Shown: positions 7,176-15,862, numbered from the stretch's first letter. The stretch is DNA of 64,000 nucleotides from Ectobacillus panaciterrae DSM 19096 (GCF_000430785.1 NZ_AUMR01000003.1:1-64000), one strand, 5' to 3'. The notes: generated by a model from the sequence alone, not told the origin. Translations and numbers: made by a program.

Positions 7176-7898
7176 ATGAAAATGATGGATGCAAATGAGA
7201 TTATTTCTTTCATTCAAAAAAGCGAAAAGAAAACTCCCGTTAAGGTGTACATAAAAGGACAACTTAAAGATATTGAGTTTCCGGAAAGTTTACAAGCGTT
7301 CGTTTCTAAAAAGACGGGCGTATTATTCGGGGAATGGTCTGAAATCAAAGCTGTATTGGACAAGCACAGCGATGAAATTACAGATTATGTGGTTGAAAAC
7401 GACCGCCGTAACTCTGCAATTCCACTATTGGACTTAAAAGGAATTAAAGCGCGCATCGAGCCCGGTGCAATCATTCGTGACCAAGTAGAAATCGGCGATA
7501 ACGCGGTTATCATGATGGGCGCGGTCATCAATATCGGTGCAGCAATCGGTGAAGGTACAATGATCGATATGAACGCGGTGCTTGGCGGACGCGCGACAGT
7601 GGGGAAAAACTCCCACATCGGTGCAGGCGCGGTGCTTGCTGGTGTAATTGAGCCGCCTTCTGCAAAGCCTGTAATAGTAGAAGATGATGTTGTTGTAGGT
7701 GCAAATGCTGTTATTCTTGAAGGTGTAACAGTCGGAAAAGGCGCAGTAGTCGCAGCAGGTGCAATCGTGACAGAAGACGTGCCTCCGTACACAGTAGTAG
7801 CAGGCATGCCGGCACGCGTGATTAAAGAAATTGACGAAAAAACGAAATCTAAAACAGAAATCAAACAAGAGCTTCGTCAATTAAATCCGGAACAATAA
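7176..7898 (+). CDS. dapH: Tetrahydrodipicolinate N-acetyltransferase DapH
   Basis: 240 residues (B. subtilis DapH 236). Transfers acetyl from acetyl-CoA to tetrahydrodipicolinate in the acetylase branch of lysine/meso-diaminopimelate synthesis, needed for lysine and peptidoglycan. The N-terminal alpha/beta part (1-85) is followed by a left-handed beta helix made of hexapeptide repeats (about 90-205: [27 protein letters not shown] and so on). GGAGG precedes the ATG by 10 nt. Partner of dapL downstream, but here the two are separated by a repeat array and a terminator. Confidence 0.95.
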   Translation: MKMMDANEIISFIQKSEKKTPVKVYIKGQLKDIEFPESLQAFVSKKTGVLFGEWSEIKAVLDKHSDEITDYVVENDRRNSAIPLLDLKGIKARIEPGAIIRDQVEIGDNAVIMMGAVINIGAAIGEGTMIDMNAVLGGRATVGKNSHIGAGAVLAGVIEPPSAKPVIVEDDVVVGANAVILEGVTVGKGAVVAAGAIVTEDVPPYTVVAGMPARVIKEIDEKTKSKTEIKQELRQLNPEQ

Positions 7899-8150
7899 GA
7901 AAAACGAAGCCTTCGAAGGCACAGAGACCAAGGTTCTCCGCCCTAAAAGGCGTTTTTTTCCTTTTTGAGGCGGATGGTTCTTGGACGGCAGTGCCTAGCC
8001 GGCGGAGTTAGACAAAGAAAAACGGAGTCGGCTCGTTCAGGCACAGAGTATAAGGTTCTCCGCCCTAAAAGGCGCTTTTTGCCTTTTTGAGGCGGAGGTT
8101 CTTATGCGGCAGTGCCTAGCCGGCGGAGTTAGGCAAAGAAAAACGGAGTC
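7899..8150. repeat. Tandem array of ~120-bp hairpin elements (2 units plus a partial)
   Basis: Units begin gaaaaacg at 7899, 8017 and 8138, giving periods of 118 and 121 bp; the last copy is only the opening 13 bp. Each unit folds as one long hairpin: AGGCAC / GTGCCT, then a variable 5-bp stem (CCAAG/CTTGG in unit 1, ATAAG/CTTAT in unit 2), a symmetric gtt/gtt internal loop, CTCCGCC / GGCGGA(G), and an A-rich tip. It is the same family, in opposite orientation, as the array at 55905-56425. It lies between dapH and dapL and contains no gene. Confidence 0.85.
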
Positions 8151-8177
8151 ACATACTGTTGTCTTCATAATAATAAG

Positions 8178-8214
8178 AAAGCGTAAGCGCTGCTTCGGCG
8201 CTTACGCTTTTTAT
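8178..8214 (+). terminator. Terminator immediately before dapL
   Basis: AAGCGTAAGCGC / GCGCTTACGCTT with a seven-base loop and TTTTT. It ends about 18 nt before the chosen dapL start, an unusual place for a terminator unless dapL is controlled by read-through or the element ends the dapH transcript. Confidence 0.8.
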
Positions 8215-8231
8215 AAATGGCGGTGATGATA

Positions 8232-9359
8232 ATGGAATTGAATCGATTCGTTCAAATACGAAGAGATTTGCATCAAATTCCTGAGCTTGGATTTCAGGAG
8301 TTTAAAACACAGCAATATATTTTAAATTATATAGCAACGCTTCCAAAAGAACGCATTGAAGTGCAAACGTGGAGAACGGGTGTGCTTGTAAAAGTGCACG
8401 GACGCAATCCGGAAAAAATGATTGGCTACCGTGCAGATATTGACGGTTTGCCAATTGATGAGGAAACCGGTTACTCCTTCTCTTCTTCGCATGAAGGGTT
8501 CATGCATGCATGCGGACACGATGTTCATACAAGCATCGGATTAGGCGTATTAACCGAGCTTGTTCAAAATTCGATTGACGACGACGCTGTTTTCATTTTT
8601 CAGCCGGCAGAGGAAGGGCCCGGCGGAGCGCAGCCGATGATTGAAAGCGACGAGTTTAAAAAATGGAAGCCTGACGTCATCGTTGCACTTCACATCGCAC
8701 CGGAATATCCGGTCGGAACCATTGCTACGCGCGGAGGCTTATTGTTTGCTAACACATCGGAGCTGTTCATTGATCTAAAAGGAAAAGGCGGTCACGCGGC
8801 ATACCCGCACAATACAATTGATATGGTCGTTGCTGCAAGCTATCTTGTGACACAAATGCAGTCCATCATCAGCCGTAACATAGACCCGTTAGATTCTGCG
8901 GTTATTACAATCGGAAAAATCACGGGCGGCACAGTCCAAAATATCATTGCTGAAAAAGCGCGTTTGGAAGGAACCATCCGAACCTTATCTGTAGAATCTA
9001 TGATAAAAGTAAAAGAGCGCATTGAAGCCATCGTGCAAGGAATTCAAGCGGCGTTTCAGTGCACGGCGGTAATTGATTACGGCTCCATGTATCATCAAGT
9101 ATACAACCACGAGCAGCTGACGCAGGAGTTTATGAACTTTGCCAGCGAGCAGACGGACATGCAAGTAATTGAATGTACGGAAGCGATGACAGGCGAAGAT
9201 TTTGGTTACATGTTAAGAGAAACGCCAGGCTTTATGTTCTGGCTGGGTGTAGAATCAGAGTACGGCCTTCACCATGCACAACTGCAGCCAAACGAAGCGG
9301 CAATTGAAAAAGCAATTGCATTTTTAGCGCAATATATGAGATTCAAAGGAAACAGATAG
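8232..9359 (+). CDS. dapL: N-acetyl-diaminopimelate deacetylase
   Basis: 375 residues, M20 peptidase family, equivalent of B. subtilis DapL (YkuR). Removes acetate from N-acetyl-LL-diaminopimelate in lysine and cell-wall precursor synthesis. Metal-site features are visible: [28 protein letters not shown] and [12 protein letters not shown] near the C-terminus. The ATG at 8232 is preferred because GGTGAT lies 4-5 nt upstream; in-frame ATGs at 8217 and 8226 lack a ribosome binding site. The usual partner dapH is 330 bp upstream, across a repeat array and a terminator, and no clear promoter is seen between terminator and gene. Confidence 0.92.
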   Translation: MELNRFVQIRRDLHQIPELGFQEFKTQQYILNYIATLPKERIEVQTWRTGVLVKVHGRNPEKMIGYRADIDGLPIDEETGYSFSSSHEGFMHACGHDVHTSIGLGVLTELVQNSIDDDAVFIFQPAEEGPGGAQPMIESDEFKKWKPDVIVALHIAPEYPVGTIATRGGLLFANTSELFIDLKGKGGHAAYPHNTIDMVVAASYLVTQMQSIISRNIDPLDSAVITIGKITGGTVQNIIAEKARLEGTIRTLSVESMIKVKERIEAIVQGIQAAFQCTAVIDYGSMYHQVYNHEQLTQEFMNFASEQTDMQVIECTEAMTGEDFGYMLRETPGFMFWLGVESEYGLHHAQLQPNEAAIEKAIAFLAQYMRFKGNR

Positions 9360-9381
9360 GCATGCCCTGTCTGTTTTTTTG
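9351..9381 (+). terminator. Terminator overlapping the dapL 3' end
   Basis: ACAGATAGG / CCCTGTCTGT around CATG, followed by TTTTTTTG. The left arm includes the last dapL codons. Confidence 0.65.
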
Positions 9382-9465
9382 TTGAGAGAATGTCATAGGA
9401 GCGCAATCATAATGAAAGATAACCATGATATACTAGACGTCCATAGACATAGAAGGGATGACACG

Positions 9466-9588
9466 ATGGAAAAGGAAACCTTTTTACGATTGATTGAGCA
9501 AATGAATGCAAATTTGGATGAGTTGGAAGAACGGCTGAATGAGGTTTTGAATAGGGATGAAAAAGATAATGAGGGCAGAAACGGGTAA
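9466..9588 (+). CDS. Hypothetical 40-residue coiled-coil protein
   Basis: I do not recognise it. The start at 9466 has AAGGGATGAC upstream; earlier in-frame starts lack an SD. The sequence is very acidic, with heptad-like leucines (LIEQMNANLDELEERLNEVL), and should form one amphipathic helix or a coiled coil. A TATACT hexamer lies at 9429-9434 without a convincing -35. It stands alone between dapL and ykuU, where B. subtilis has ykuS and ykuT, and resembles neither. Confidence 0.5.
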   Translation: MEKETFLRLIEQMNANLDELEERLNEVLNRDEKDNEGRNG

Positions 9589-9686
9589 CTATAGTGTCGC
9601 CTTTTTTATTTGTGCATATTTTTTGTAATTCCAGCACAATACTTTATAATGGTAGTTGGGAGAAGCATTGAGAGAGGTTTTTTGTT

Positions 9687-9737
9687 TGTAATAATTCTTA
9701 CATAACATTGACTTTAAATCACTTCTTCTTATATAAT
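9687..9737 (+). promoter_or_regulatory. ykuU promoter with upstream inverted repeat
   Basis: TTGACT (9708-9713), an 18-bp spacer and TATAAT (9732-9737). Just upstream is TGTAA-N6-TTACA (9687-9702), a short inverted repeat well placed to be an operator. It is one base short of the TnrA spacing and is not a clear PerR box. Confidence 0.5.
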
Positions 9738-9774
9738 TACAACTGTAAACAATAATTAACGGAGGTTGATACAT

Positions 9775-10323
9775 ATGGCAGAACGTATGGTAGGCAAGCA
9801 AGCTCCTCGTTTTGAGATGGAAGCTGTGTTAGCGAACAAAGAATTCGGTAAAGTAAGCCTTGAAGACATCATGAAACAAGATAAATGGACAGTTCTTTAC
9901 TTCTATCCAATGGATTTCACTTTCGTATGCCCGACAGAAATTATCGCTCTTTCTGACCGCTACGATGAGTTCGAAGATTTAGATGCGGAAGTAGTAGGCG
10001 TGTCTACTGACACAATTCACACACACTTAGCATGGATCAACACAGACCGTACGAAAAATGGTCTTGGCGACCTTCGTTACCCATTAGCTGCTGACACTAA
10101 CCATGTTGTGTCCCGCGACTACGGCGTATTAATTGAAGAAGAAGGGATCGCGCTTCGCGGTTTGTTTATCATCAGCCCGGAAGGCGAATTAATGTACCAA
10201 GTTGTACACCACAACAATATCGGACGTGAAGTAGATGAAGTATTACGCGTTCTTCAAGCATTGCAAACTGGCGGACTTTGCCCTGCAAACTGGAAACCAG
10301 GTCAAGCTACTTTAAACGTGTAA
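9775..10323 (+). CDS. ykuU: 2-Cys peroxiredoxin YkuU
   Basis: 182 residues, AhpC/TSA family, typical two-cysteine peroxiredoxin that reduces peroxides in the cytoplasm. The peroxidatic cysteine is in DFTFVCPTE (about 45-53) and the resolving cysteine in GGLCPANW near the C-terminus. The catalytic Thr and Arg regions also look intact. The ATG at 9775 has CGGAGG upstream; an in-frame TTG at 9766 would sit next to the SD. Followed by ykuV, a thiol-disulfide protein that may be its partner, with only a weak hairpin between. Confidence 0.93.
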   Translation: MAERMVGKQAPRFEMEAVLANKEFGKVSLEDIMKQDKWTVLYFYPMDFTFVCPTEIIALSDRYDEFEDLDAEVVGVSTDTIHTHLAWINTDRTKNGLGDLRYPLAADTNHVVSRDYGVLIEEEGIALRGLFIISPEGELMYQVVHHNNIGREVDEVLRVLQALQTGGLCPANWKPGQATLNV

Positions 10324-10344
10324 TAAACGCATAATTTCATTAGG

Positions 10345-10375
10345 AAGGTCTAACAATTATGTTAGGCCTTTCATT
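10345..10375 (+). terminator. Weak hairpin between ykuU and ykuV
   Basis: AAGGTCTAAC / GTTAGGCCTT with loop AATTAT and TCATT. It has a short T-rich tail, so it may reduce ykuV expression relative to ykuU. Confidence 0.5.
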
Positions 10376-10393
10376 ATTAAAGGAGGAACAATC

Positions 10394-10852
10394 ATGAAAC
10401 TACGTGAGCCAATGCCTTCCTTGGAAGGGGCAACGACAGTTTTAAATGGCGAAGTGAACCGTGAGGTGTTAATCGGCGATAAGCCGACATTGATTCATTT
10501 TTGGTCTGTAAGCTGTCACTTATGCAAAGAAGCGATGCCAAGCATCAATCAGTTTCGTGACGATTACAAAGATAAGCTGAATGTTGTAGCTGTTCATATG
10601 CCTCGTTCTGAAGCTGATCTTGACTTGAGTGATATTCAAAAAGTGGCAGAAGAGCACGGCATTACACAGCCGATCTTAGTGGACAACCAGCACAGTATTA
10701 CGGATTCGTTCCAAAACCAATATGTTCCTGCGTATTACGTGTTTGATAAAAGCGGCGTGCTGCGCCATTTCCAAGCAGGCGGCAGCGGTATGCAAATGCT
10801 GACAAAGCGTGTGAACCGAGTGCTCGATGAAGCTGCACAGCAAGCAGAATAA
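10394..10852 (+). CDS. ykuV: Thiol-disulfide oxidoreductase YkuV
   Basis: 152 residues (B. subtilis YkuV 148), thioredoxin fold of the TlpA/ResA type but without signal peptide or membrane anchor, so cytoplasmic. The active site is CHLC within HFWSVSCHLCKEAMP (about 35-49), and the cis-proline loop is YVPAYYVFD. AAAGGAGGAACAATC precedes the ATG. It follows ykuU in the same direction and probably shares its transcript; pairing with the peroxiredoxin is inference from this context. Confidence 0.92.
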   Translation: MKLREPMPSLEGATTVLNGEVNREVLIGDKPTLIHFWSVSCHLCKEAMPSINQFRDDYKDKLNVVAVHMPRSEADLDLSDIQKVAEEHGITQPILVDNQHSITDSFQNQYVPAYYVFDKSGVLRHFQAGGSGMQMLTKRVNRVLDEAAQQAE

Positions 10853-11189
10853 CATCTTGAATATAAAGTGAAACTTCCATCAGTGGGGGCTTTACTGCCC
10901 GTTAAGGCGTGATAAATAGAAAGAGGAGGCTTTATGGGTCTTCTCTTTTTATATAAAAAGCAGGAAATAGAGAAATATATCCAAGTGAATAAAAAAAACC
11001 GTCTTTTGATAGTGGGGAGAGATCATCCGGCGACGTGCAGAAGCGGTTAAACCTTTGTAGTGGTTCATGCAAGGGTAAACTAGAGAGAAGAAGCATACCA
11101 TACTCCCTTTTGGTTGCACATAGCACATGTAAATGTTGAAATTATAATTCATTCATATATAGATAGAGAAGTAAATGATATTCTCATAT
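10853..11189. other. Gene-poor stretch between ykuV and cydAB
   Basis: About 340 bp with no convincing gene. It holds the ykuV terminator (10919-10950) and, beyond it, a GC-richer patch (10995-11055) whose ends AACCG / CGGTT can pair. A 38-codon frame starting at 10935 lies across the terminator and is not believed. Confidence 0.5.
10919..10950 (+). terminator. Terminator after ykuV
   Basis: Ten-pair stem (two G-U) AAGAGGAGGC with its partner ending TTCTCTT, followed by TTT. Confidence 0.65.
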
Positions 11190-11207
11190 TTGTGAATAAT
11201 GTCACAA
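11190..11207. promoter_or_regulatory. Rex / Fnr-like operator upstream of cydAB
   Basis: TTGTGA-ATAATG-TCACAA has perfect 6-bp arms and matches the Rex redox-repressor pattern TTGTGA-N6-TCACAA; it also contains the Fnr-type core TGTGA-N6-TCACA. Rex (NADH-sensing) represses cyd in B. subtilis. It lies about 130 bp before cydA. Confidence 0.75.
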
Positions 11208-11266
11208 AAAAGTCGCGAATTCGTTTCGAAATAGTTAAAATTTCTTATCCCTGCATATCTTTTGCG

Positions 11267-11292
11267 ATTTACACTATAAGTATAGTGTAAAT
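11267..11292. promoter_or_regulatory. Perfect 26-bp palindrome upstream of cydA
   Basis: ATTTACACTATA-AG-TATAGTGTAAAT, 12-bp perfect arms, 47 bp before the cydA start. It covers TATAGT and TTTACA hexamers and so overlaps any promoter here. I do not recognise the regulator; the pattern loosely resembles GntR-type operators. Confidence 0.6.
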
Positions 11293-11338
11293 GATATAAC
11301 GTTTATAGGATGAGTTCATATACAGGGGGTACAAACAA

Positions 11339-12673
11339 ATGGATTTTGACAGTGTAGCGTTGGCAAGGGGCTTAACTGAGCTTACACTTGCGTTCCATAT
11401 TATTTTTGCCACAATCGGTGTCGGATTGCCGGTCATGATTTCCTTTGCGGAATGGTACGGTATTAAAAAGAATGATCCGCACTACATTTTGCTTGCGAGA
11501 CGCTGGACGCGCGGATTTACGATTACAGTAGCTGTAGGGGTTGTAACAGGTACATGTATCGGTTTGCAATTATCATTGCTGTGGCCGAGCTTTATGAAGC
11601 TTGCCGGTCAAGCAATCGGATTACCGCTTTTTATGGAGACATTTGCGTTCTTCTTTGAAGCTATTTTTCTAGGTATGTATTTGTATACGTGGGACCGATT
11701 TAAAAATCCGATTCGCCATTGGCTTCTTTCTATTCCGGTTATTATCGGCTCTACCTTATCTGCATTCTTCATTACAACAGTTAATGCTTTTATGAACACG
11801 CCGCAAGGCTTTAAATTGGAGGATGGAAGAATCATAGATTTACAGCCGCTTCTTGCAATGTTCAACCCGGCAACGCCAACAAAAACATTGCATGTGATTG
11901 TTACAGCTTATTTAACATCAGCGCTTGTGTTGGCTGCTATTACTGCTTTTATGATGTTAAAAGGAAGATGCGGGGAGTATTACCAAAAGGCATTGAAGCT
12001 TACGATGATTGCTTCTCTTGTCTTTGGCATCGCCACAGCTATTGCGGGTGATTTATCAGCTAAGTTCTTGGCGAAATATCAGCCGGAAAAGCTGGCGGCA
12101 GCCGAATGGCATTTTGAAACAGAAAAAGGGGCAGATCTCATTCTGTTCGGCGTGTTGGATGAGAAAACAGACAAAATCAAATATGAAATTCGTATTCCAA
12201 AAGCGCTCAGCTTCCTTGCATTCAGCAATTTCAATGCCGAAGTGAAAGGGCTGAATGAGACACCGAAGGACCTTCGTCCGCCGCTGTATGTCCATTATTT
12301 ATTTGATTTAAAAGTAACATTTGCAGGATACATGATTCTTCTGTCTCTTGCCTACGTTCTTATATTGAAGTTCAAAAAAGAATGGACGATGAACCGTCTG
12401 CTTCTTCGCGGTATTCTCATTGCCGGCCCGCTCGCAATGCTGACAATTGAAATCGGCTGGTTCTTTGCGGAGGTAGGGCGTCAGCCTTGGATTTTACGAG
12501 GCTATATGAAGGTTGGCGAAGCGGCAACTACTGCGCCGTCTGAGCATGTCGGCCTCATGTTCATTCTCTTCTTGGGCCTGTACATCGTGTTAGGGTTTAT
12601 CTCTACTAAAGTGTTGACTAAGATGTTTAAGTCTAATCCGGCAGAATTAGAGCTTGAGAAACATCTTGATTAA
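11339..12673 (+). CDS. cydA: Cytochrome bd ubiquinol oxidase subunit I
   Basis: 444 residues, multi-pass membrane protein that oxidises quinol and reduces oxygen with haems b and d. Visible: an N-terminal haem-ligand helix with LAFHIIFATIGVGLP (about 17-31), the quinol-binding loop region, and GRQPWILRG (about 379-387), the conserved GRQPW signature. The short Q-loop form is typical of Firmicutes. AGGGGGT precedes the ATG. It forms an operon with cydB 23 bp downstream. The cydCD maturation genes are not here. The Rex/Fnr-like box suggests induction at low oxygen. Confidence 0.95.
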   Translation: MDFDSVALARGLTELTLAFHIIFATIGVGLPVMISFAEWYGIKKNDPHYILLARRWTRGFTITVAVGVVTGTCIGLQLSLLWPSFMKLAGQAIGLPLFMETFAFFFEAIFLGMYLYTWDRFKNPIRHWLLSIPVIIGSTLSAFFITTVNAFMNTPQGFKLEDGRIIDLQPLLAMFNPATPTKTLHVIVTAYLTSALVLAAITAFMMLKGRCGEYYQKALKLTMIASLVFGIATAIAGDLSAKFLAKYQPEKLAAAEWHFETEKGADLILFGVLDEKTDKIKYEIRIPKALSFLAFSNFNAEVKGLNETPKDLRPPLYVHYLFDLKVTFAGYMILLSLAYVLILKFKKEWTMNRLLLRGILIAGPLAMLTIEIGWFFAEVGRQPWILRGYMKVGEAATTAPSEHVGLMFILFLGLYIVLGFISTKVLTKMFKSNPAELELEKHLD

Positions 12674-12696
12674 AAGATTCGATAGGGGGAGACACA

Positions 12697-13716
12697 ATGA
12701 GTATACCGCTTCTCGGTATTACGGTTCTCTGGCTGTTTTTGTACGGCTACTTAATTGTGGCTTCGGTTGATTTCGGTGCCGGTTTTTATGCGTACTATGC
12801 AAAATGGAAAAAGAAAGACCCGAAAATGGTAAAGCTCATTAACCGATACTTATCGCCGGTTTGGGAAGTTACGAATGTATTTTTCGTTTTCTTTTTCGTC
12901 GGTCTTGTCGGCTTTTTCCCGGATGCAGCATACTACTATGGTACAGCATTGCTCATTCCAGGGAGCATTGCGCTCGTTTTATTAGCGATTCGCGGATCCT
13001 TCTATGCATTTGAAAATTATGGATCTAAGCAAAGCCGTGTGTATATGTTCTTATACGGTGCAACAGGCTTGCTGATTCCGGCGGCTCTATCGACAGCGCT
13101 GACGATTTCAGAAGGCGGATATTTAGAAAAGCAAGGCGATACGGTTGTATTTCTTGCTGATAAGCTTTTTACAAGCTCCTACTCTTGGAGCGTTGTATGT
13201 TTAGCTGTTGTTTCCGTACTGTATATCAGCGCTGCGTTTTTAACGTATTATGCAGATCGTGCCGGAGACAGTGAATCGCTTGAAATTTTGCGGAAATTCG
13301 CTTTGTTTTGGGCGGTTCCTACGATTTTGGCAAGCTTGTTTGTCTTTCTTTCTATACGTGCTCACAACGCGCGTCACTTCAACAGCATGCTGGAATTGGA
13401 TACGATTTGGATGTTCGGCTTATCTCTTGTATGCTTCTTGGGGGCAACGCATTACATTTTCCATCGGAAGCGCTACGGACTGGCGTTTTTGTTTGTCATG
13501 TTTCAATTTTTCTTTGCTTTCTTCGGATACGGAGCAGGACACTTGCCGTACATTTTAGACCCGTACATTACGATCTACTCCGGTTTCACAAACGAAACGA
13601 TGGGAATGGCCCTTGTAGTTGTATTTATTTTAGGGCTGCTGCTTTTAATTCCTTCCCTATACTTATTGCTTCGTCTTTTCTTGTTTGACGCAAACTATGT
13701 AAAGGGAGAAAAGTAA
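12697..13716 (+). CDS. cydB: Cytochrome bd ubiquinol oxidase subunit II
   Basis: 339 residues with about nine membrane helices; pairs with CydA and stabilises the haem site. Characteristic parts: VDFGAGFYA near the N-terminus, the acidic and aromatic SPVWEVTNVFF stretch (about 51-61), and AIRGSFYAFENYG. The SD AGGGGGAG lies before the ATG. Length is as usual. The operon ends at the terminator that follows. Confidence 0.95.
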   Translation: MSIPLLGITVLWLFLYGYLIVASVDFGAGFYAYYAKWKKKDPKMVKLINRYLSPVWEVTNVFFVFFFVGLVGFFPDAAYYYGTALLIPGSIALVLLAIRGSFYAFENYGSKQSRVYMFLYGATGLLIPAALSTALTISEGGYLEKQGDTVVFLADKLFTSSYSWSVVCLAVVSVLYISAAFLTYYADRAGDSESLEILRKFALFWAVPTILASLFVFLSIRAHNARHFNSMLELDTIWMFGLSLVCFLGATHYIFHRKRYGLAFLFVMFQFFFAFFGYGAGHLPYILDPYITIYSGFTNETMGMALVVVFILGLLLLIPSLYLLLRLFLFDANYVKGEK

Positions 13717-13718
13717 GG

Positions 13719-13754
13719 GAAACAGCTTTGTTCAAATGAGCAAGGCTGTTTTTG
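13719..13754 (+). terminator. Terminator after cydAB
   Basis: AAACAGCTTTGTTC / GAGCAAGGCTGTTT with loop AAAT and TTTTT. Confidence 0.8.
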
Positions 13755-13758
13755 CTCG

Positions 13759-13824
13759 TGTTTCGTCTTTGTCATTGGCGGCGATGATGAAGTAGATCGC
13801 TTTGAAGATTTTTTAACTAAATAA
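13759..13824 (+). pseudogene. Possible remnant of a KtrC/TrkA potassium-channel regulator
   Basis: A stop-terminated frame of 21 codons reading CFVFVIGGDDEVDRFEDF, then LTK. It resembles the last strand and helix of RCK C-terminal domains (pattern VLVVIG-x-x-x-D-x-x-RFE). In B. subtilis ktrC lies next to rnjA, and this fragment sits next to rnjA. No upstream part of the gene survives; the cydB terminator begins immediately before it. The fragment is short, so the call rests on pattern plus synteny. Confidence 0.35.
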
Positions 13825-13832
13825 TTTTTACA

Positions 13833-13876
13833 TAAAAAGAGACAAGACCCATTGTAATGGCCTTGTCTCTTTTTTA
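13833..13876. terminator. Bidirectional terminator, rnjA 3' end
   Basis: AAAAAGAGACAAG and its complement CTTGTCTCTTTTT flank a short loop. It serves the convergent rnjA and overlaps its stop codon. Confidence 0.85.
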
Positions 13877-15541
13877 TACTTCCATAATGATTGGCAAAAT
13901 CATCGGTTTGCGTTTTGTTTTTTCATATAAGAACGGAGCCAATGTATCTGTAATTTCATTTTTGATTTCAGACCATTGTGTTGTTTTGCGCTCCATAACT
14001 TTGCTTAAGTGAGTTGCGATAAGAGATTGCGCGTCATTAATGAGATCACTGCTTTCTCTCATATATACGAAGCCGCGGGAGATAATATCCGGTCCGGCAG
14101 CAATTTTGAATTCTTTCATATCGATGCTCACTACAACGATAACAAGACCTTCTTCTGAAAGAATACGGCGATCGCGAAGCACGATGTTTCCGATATCGCC
14201 TATACCGTTTCCATCAATATACACAGAACCGGAAGGAATCTTTCCTGCAACAGCCGCTTCATCTTCACGAATTGCCAATACGTCACCGTTATCCAGTATG
14301 AAGCAATTTTCTTCTGGAATACCGCATTCAACCGCAAGATTGGCATGCATACGCTGCATACGGTATTCTCCGTGAATCGGCATGAAGTACTTCGGCTTAA
14401 TAAGACGAAGCATTAGCTTCTGCTCTTGCTGACCGCCATGTCCGCTCGTGTGAATATCCGCCAGCGGCCCATGAATTACATCGGCACCTGCACGATACAG
14501 CATGTTGATTGTGCGGCTCACGCTAATTGTATTGCCTGGAATTGGAGAAGAAGAGAACACAACTGTGTCGCCTGGGATAATTTGAATTTGACGGTGCGTA
14601 CCGTTGGCAATACGGGATAATGCAGCCATTGGTTCTCCTTGGCTTCCTGTACAAAGAATGACAACTTGGTGAGCTGGCAAACGATTAATTTGTCCTGCCT
14701 CTACAAACGTGTCCTTTGGACAGCGAATATAGCCAAGGTTTTGACCAATCTCCATCGCCGCTTCCATACTGCGTCCGAACACAGCGATTTTACGGTTGTT
14801 TGCTACCGCTGCTTCCACAACCTGTTGAAGGCGGTGAATGTTAGAAGCGAATGTAGCAAAGATAATACGTCCGTCCACTTTGCGGAAAGTATCATGAATG
14901 CTGTCTCCTACGCGGCGTTCAGACAGTGTAAAGTTAGGAACTTCACTGTTCGTGCTATCTGATAATAAGCAAAGCACGCCTTCTTTTCCGATCTCAGCCA
15001 TTTTTGTTAAGTCAGCAGGCTCACCGACTGGCGTAAAGTCAAATTTAAAATCTCCTGTATGAACAACTTGTCCTTGCGGCGTTTTTACAACGATTCCGTA
15101 AGATTCTGGAATGCTGTGAGTCGTCCGGAAAAAGGAAATCGCTGTTTTTTGAAATTTAATTACATCATCTTCCTGAATTTCATACAGCTTTGCTTTGCGA
15201 AGCAATCCGTGCTCTTCTAATTTATTTTTAATAAGTGCGAGCGCCAATTTTCCGCCGTAAATAGGGATATTGACCTGACGCAACAAGTAAGGGATACCGC
15301 CGATGTGATCTTCGTGACCGTGCGTGATAAATAGTCCTTTAATTTTTTCTTCGTTTCGTACGAAATACGTGTAGTCTGGAATTACATAATCGATTCCTAG
15401 AAGCTCGTCTTCTGGGAATTTGATGCCGGCATCAATAATTATGATTTCGTCTTGGTACTGAACCGCGTATGTATTTTTTCCAATCTCGCCTAGTCCTCCT
15501 AAGGCAAAGACGGCGGTTTGGTCATTTTTTAAAAATTTCAT
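13874..15541 (-). CDS. rnjA: Ribonuclease J1
   Basis: 555 residues, identical in length to B. subtilis RNase J1. A metallo-beta-lactamase / beta-CASP nuclease with endonuclease and 5'-to-3' exonuclease activity in RNA decay and maturation. The zinc motif HGHEDH is at 74-79, further ligands lie around HTGDFKFD, and the beta-CASP part includes [10 protein letters not shown] and the [11 protein letters not shown] region. The C-terminal domain is complete. It is co-transcribed behind rpoY, whose stop lies 3 bp upstream of this start. Highly conserved housekeeping gene. Confidence 0.96.
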   Translation of the reverse strand: MKFLKNDQTAVFALGGLGEIGKNTYAVQYQDEIIIIDAGIKFPEDELLGIDYVIPDYTYFVRNEEKIKGLFITHGHEDHIGGIPYLLRQVNIPIYGGKLALALIKNKLEEHGLLRKAKLYEIQEDDVIKFQKTAISFFRTTHSIPESYGIVVKTPQGQVVHTGDFKFDFTPVGEPADLTKMAEIGKEGVLCLLSDSTNSEVPNFTLSERRVGDSIHDTFRKVDGRIIFATFASNIHRLQQVVEAAVANNRKIAVFGRSMEAAMEIGQNLGYIRCPKDTFVEAGQINRLPAHQVVILCTGSQGEPMAALSRIANGTHRQIQIIPGDTVVFSSSPIPGNTISVSRTINMLYRAGADVIHGPLADIHTSGHGGQQEQKLMLRLIKPKYFMPIHGEYRMQRMHANLAVECGIPEENCFILDNGDVLAIREDEAAVAGKIPSGSVYIDGNGIGDIGNIVLRDRRILSEEGLVIVVVSIDMKEFKIAAGPDIISRGFVYMRESSDLINDAQSLIATHLSKVMERKTTQWSEIKNEITDTLAPFLYEKTKRKPMILPIIMEV

Positions 15542-15544
15542 ATG

Positions 15545-15757
15545 CTATACGTTCTCCGTCACTTTGAAATTTTCGTTTTGTTTTTCGTATTCAAGGTGAG
15601 CACCGGCAAGCTCTTGAATGAATTCGATATTATAATTAAATGGCGATAGTTTTGTACGAACATCTCGTTCTGATTCTGCTTCTACATAAAGTACCTTTGT
15701 TTTCTCACGTACAGGTACCTCTAAAGCAGAGTCTTGATAAAATACTTTAAAAATCAT
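15545..15757 (-). CDS. rpoY: RNA polymerase epsilon subunit
   Basis: 70 residues (B. subtilis RpoY 69), the small Firmicutes-specific RNA polymerase subunit. Conserved stretch [24 protein letters not shown] is recognisable in parts (about 15-38). It lies directly upstream of rnjA with a 3-bp gap, as in B. subtilis. The ATG is preceded by a GGAGAGGTT-type SD on the minus strand. Confidence 0.93.
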   Translation of the reverse strand: MIFKVFYQDSALEVPVREKTKVLYVEAESERDVRTKLSPFNYNIEFIQELAGAHLEYEKQNENFKVTENV

Positions 15758-15862
15758 GGTAAAACCTCTCCTTGTCTCTATTTTTCGCTGCCTTTAACCT
15801 ATTATAAAGGAAACGTGCTTCATTTTCATGTTTTTTCCGCAGAAAGAAGAAAAAAGCTCGCA

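Noticed and set aside
9687-9702. TnrA box at ykuU
   Set aside because: Arms fit but the spacing is one base too short for TGTNA-N7-TNACA; kept only as an unassigned inverted repeat.
10871-10915. ACTTCCATCAGTGGGGGC-like sequence resembling a dispersed Bacillus intergenic motif I think I have seen before
   Set aside because: Only one copy in the window, so repetition cannot be shown here.
10935-11051. 38-codon frame with GAGGAGG upstream
   Set aside because: It starts inside the ykuV terminator hairpin and shows no protein-like composition; the GAGGAGG is the left arm of that stem.
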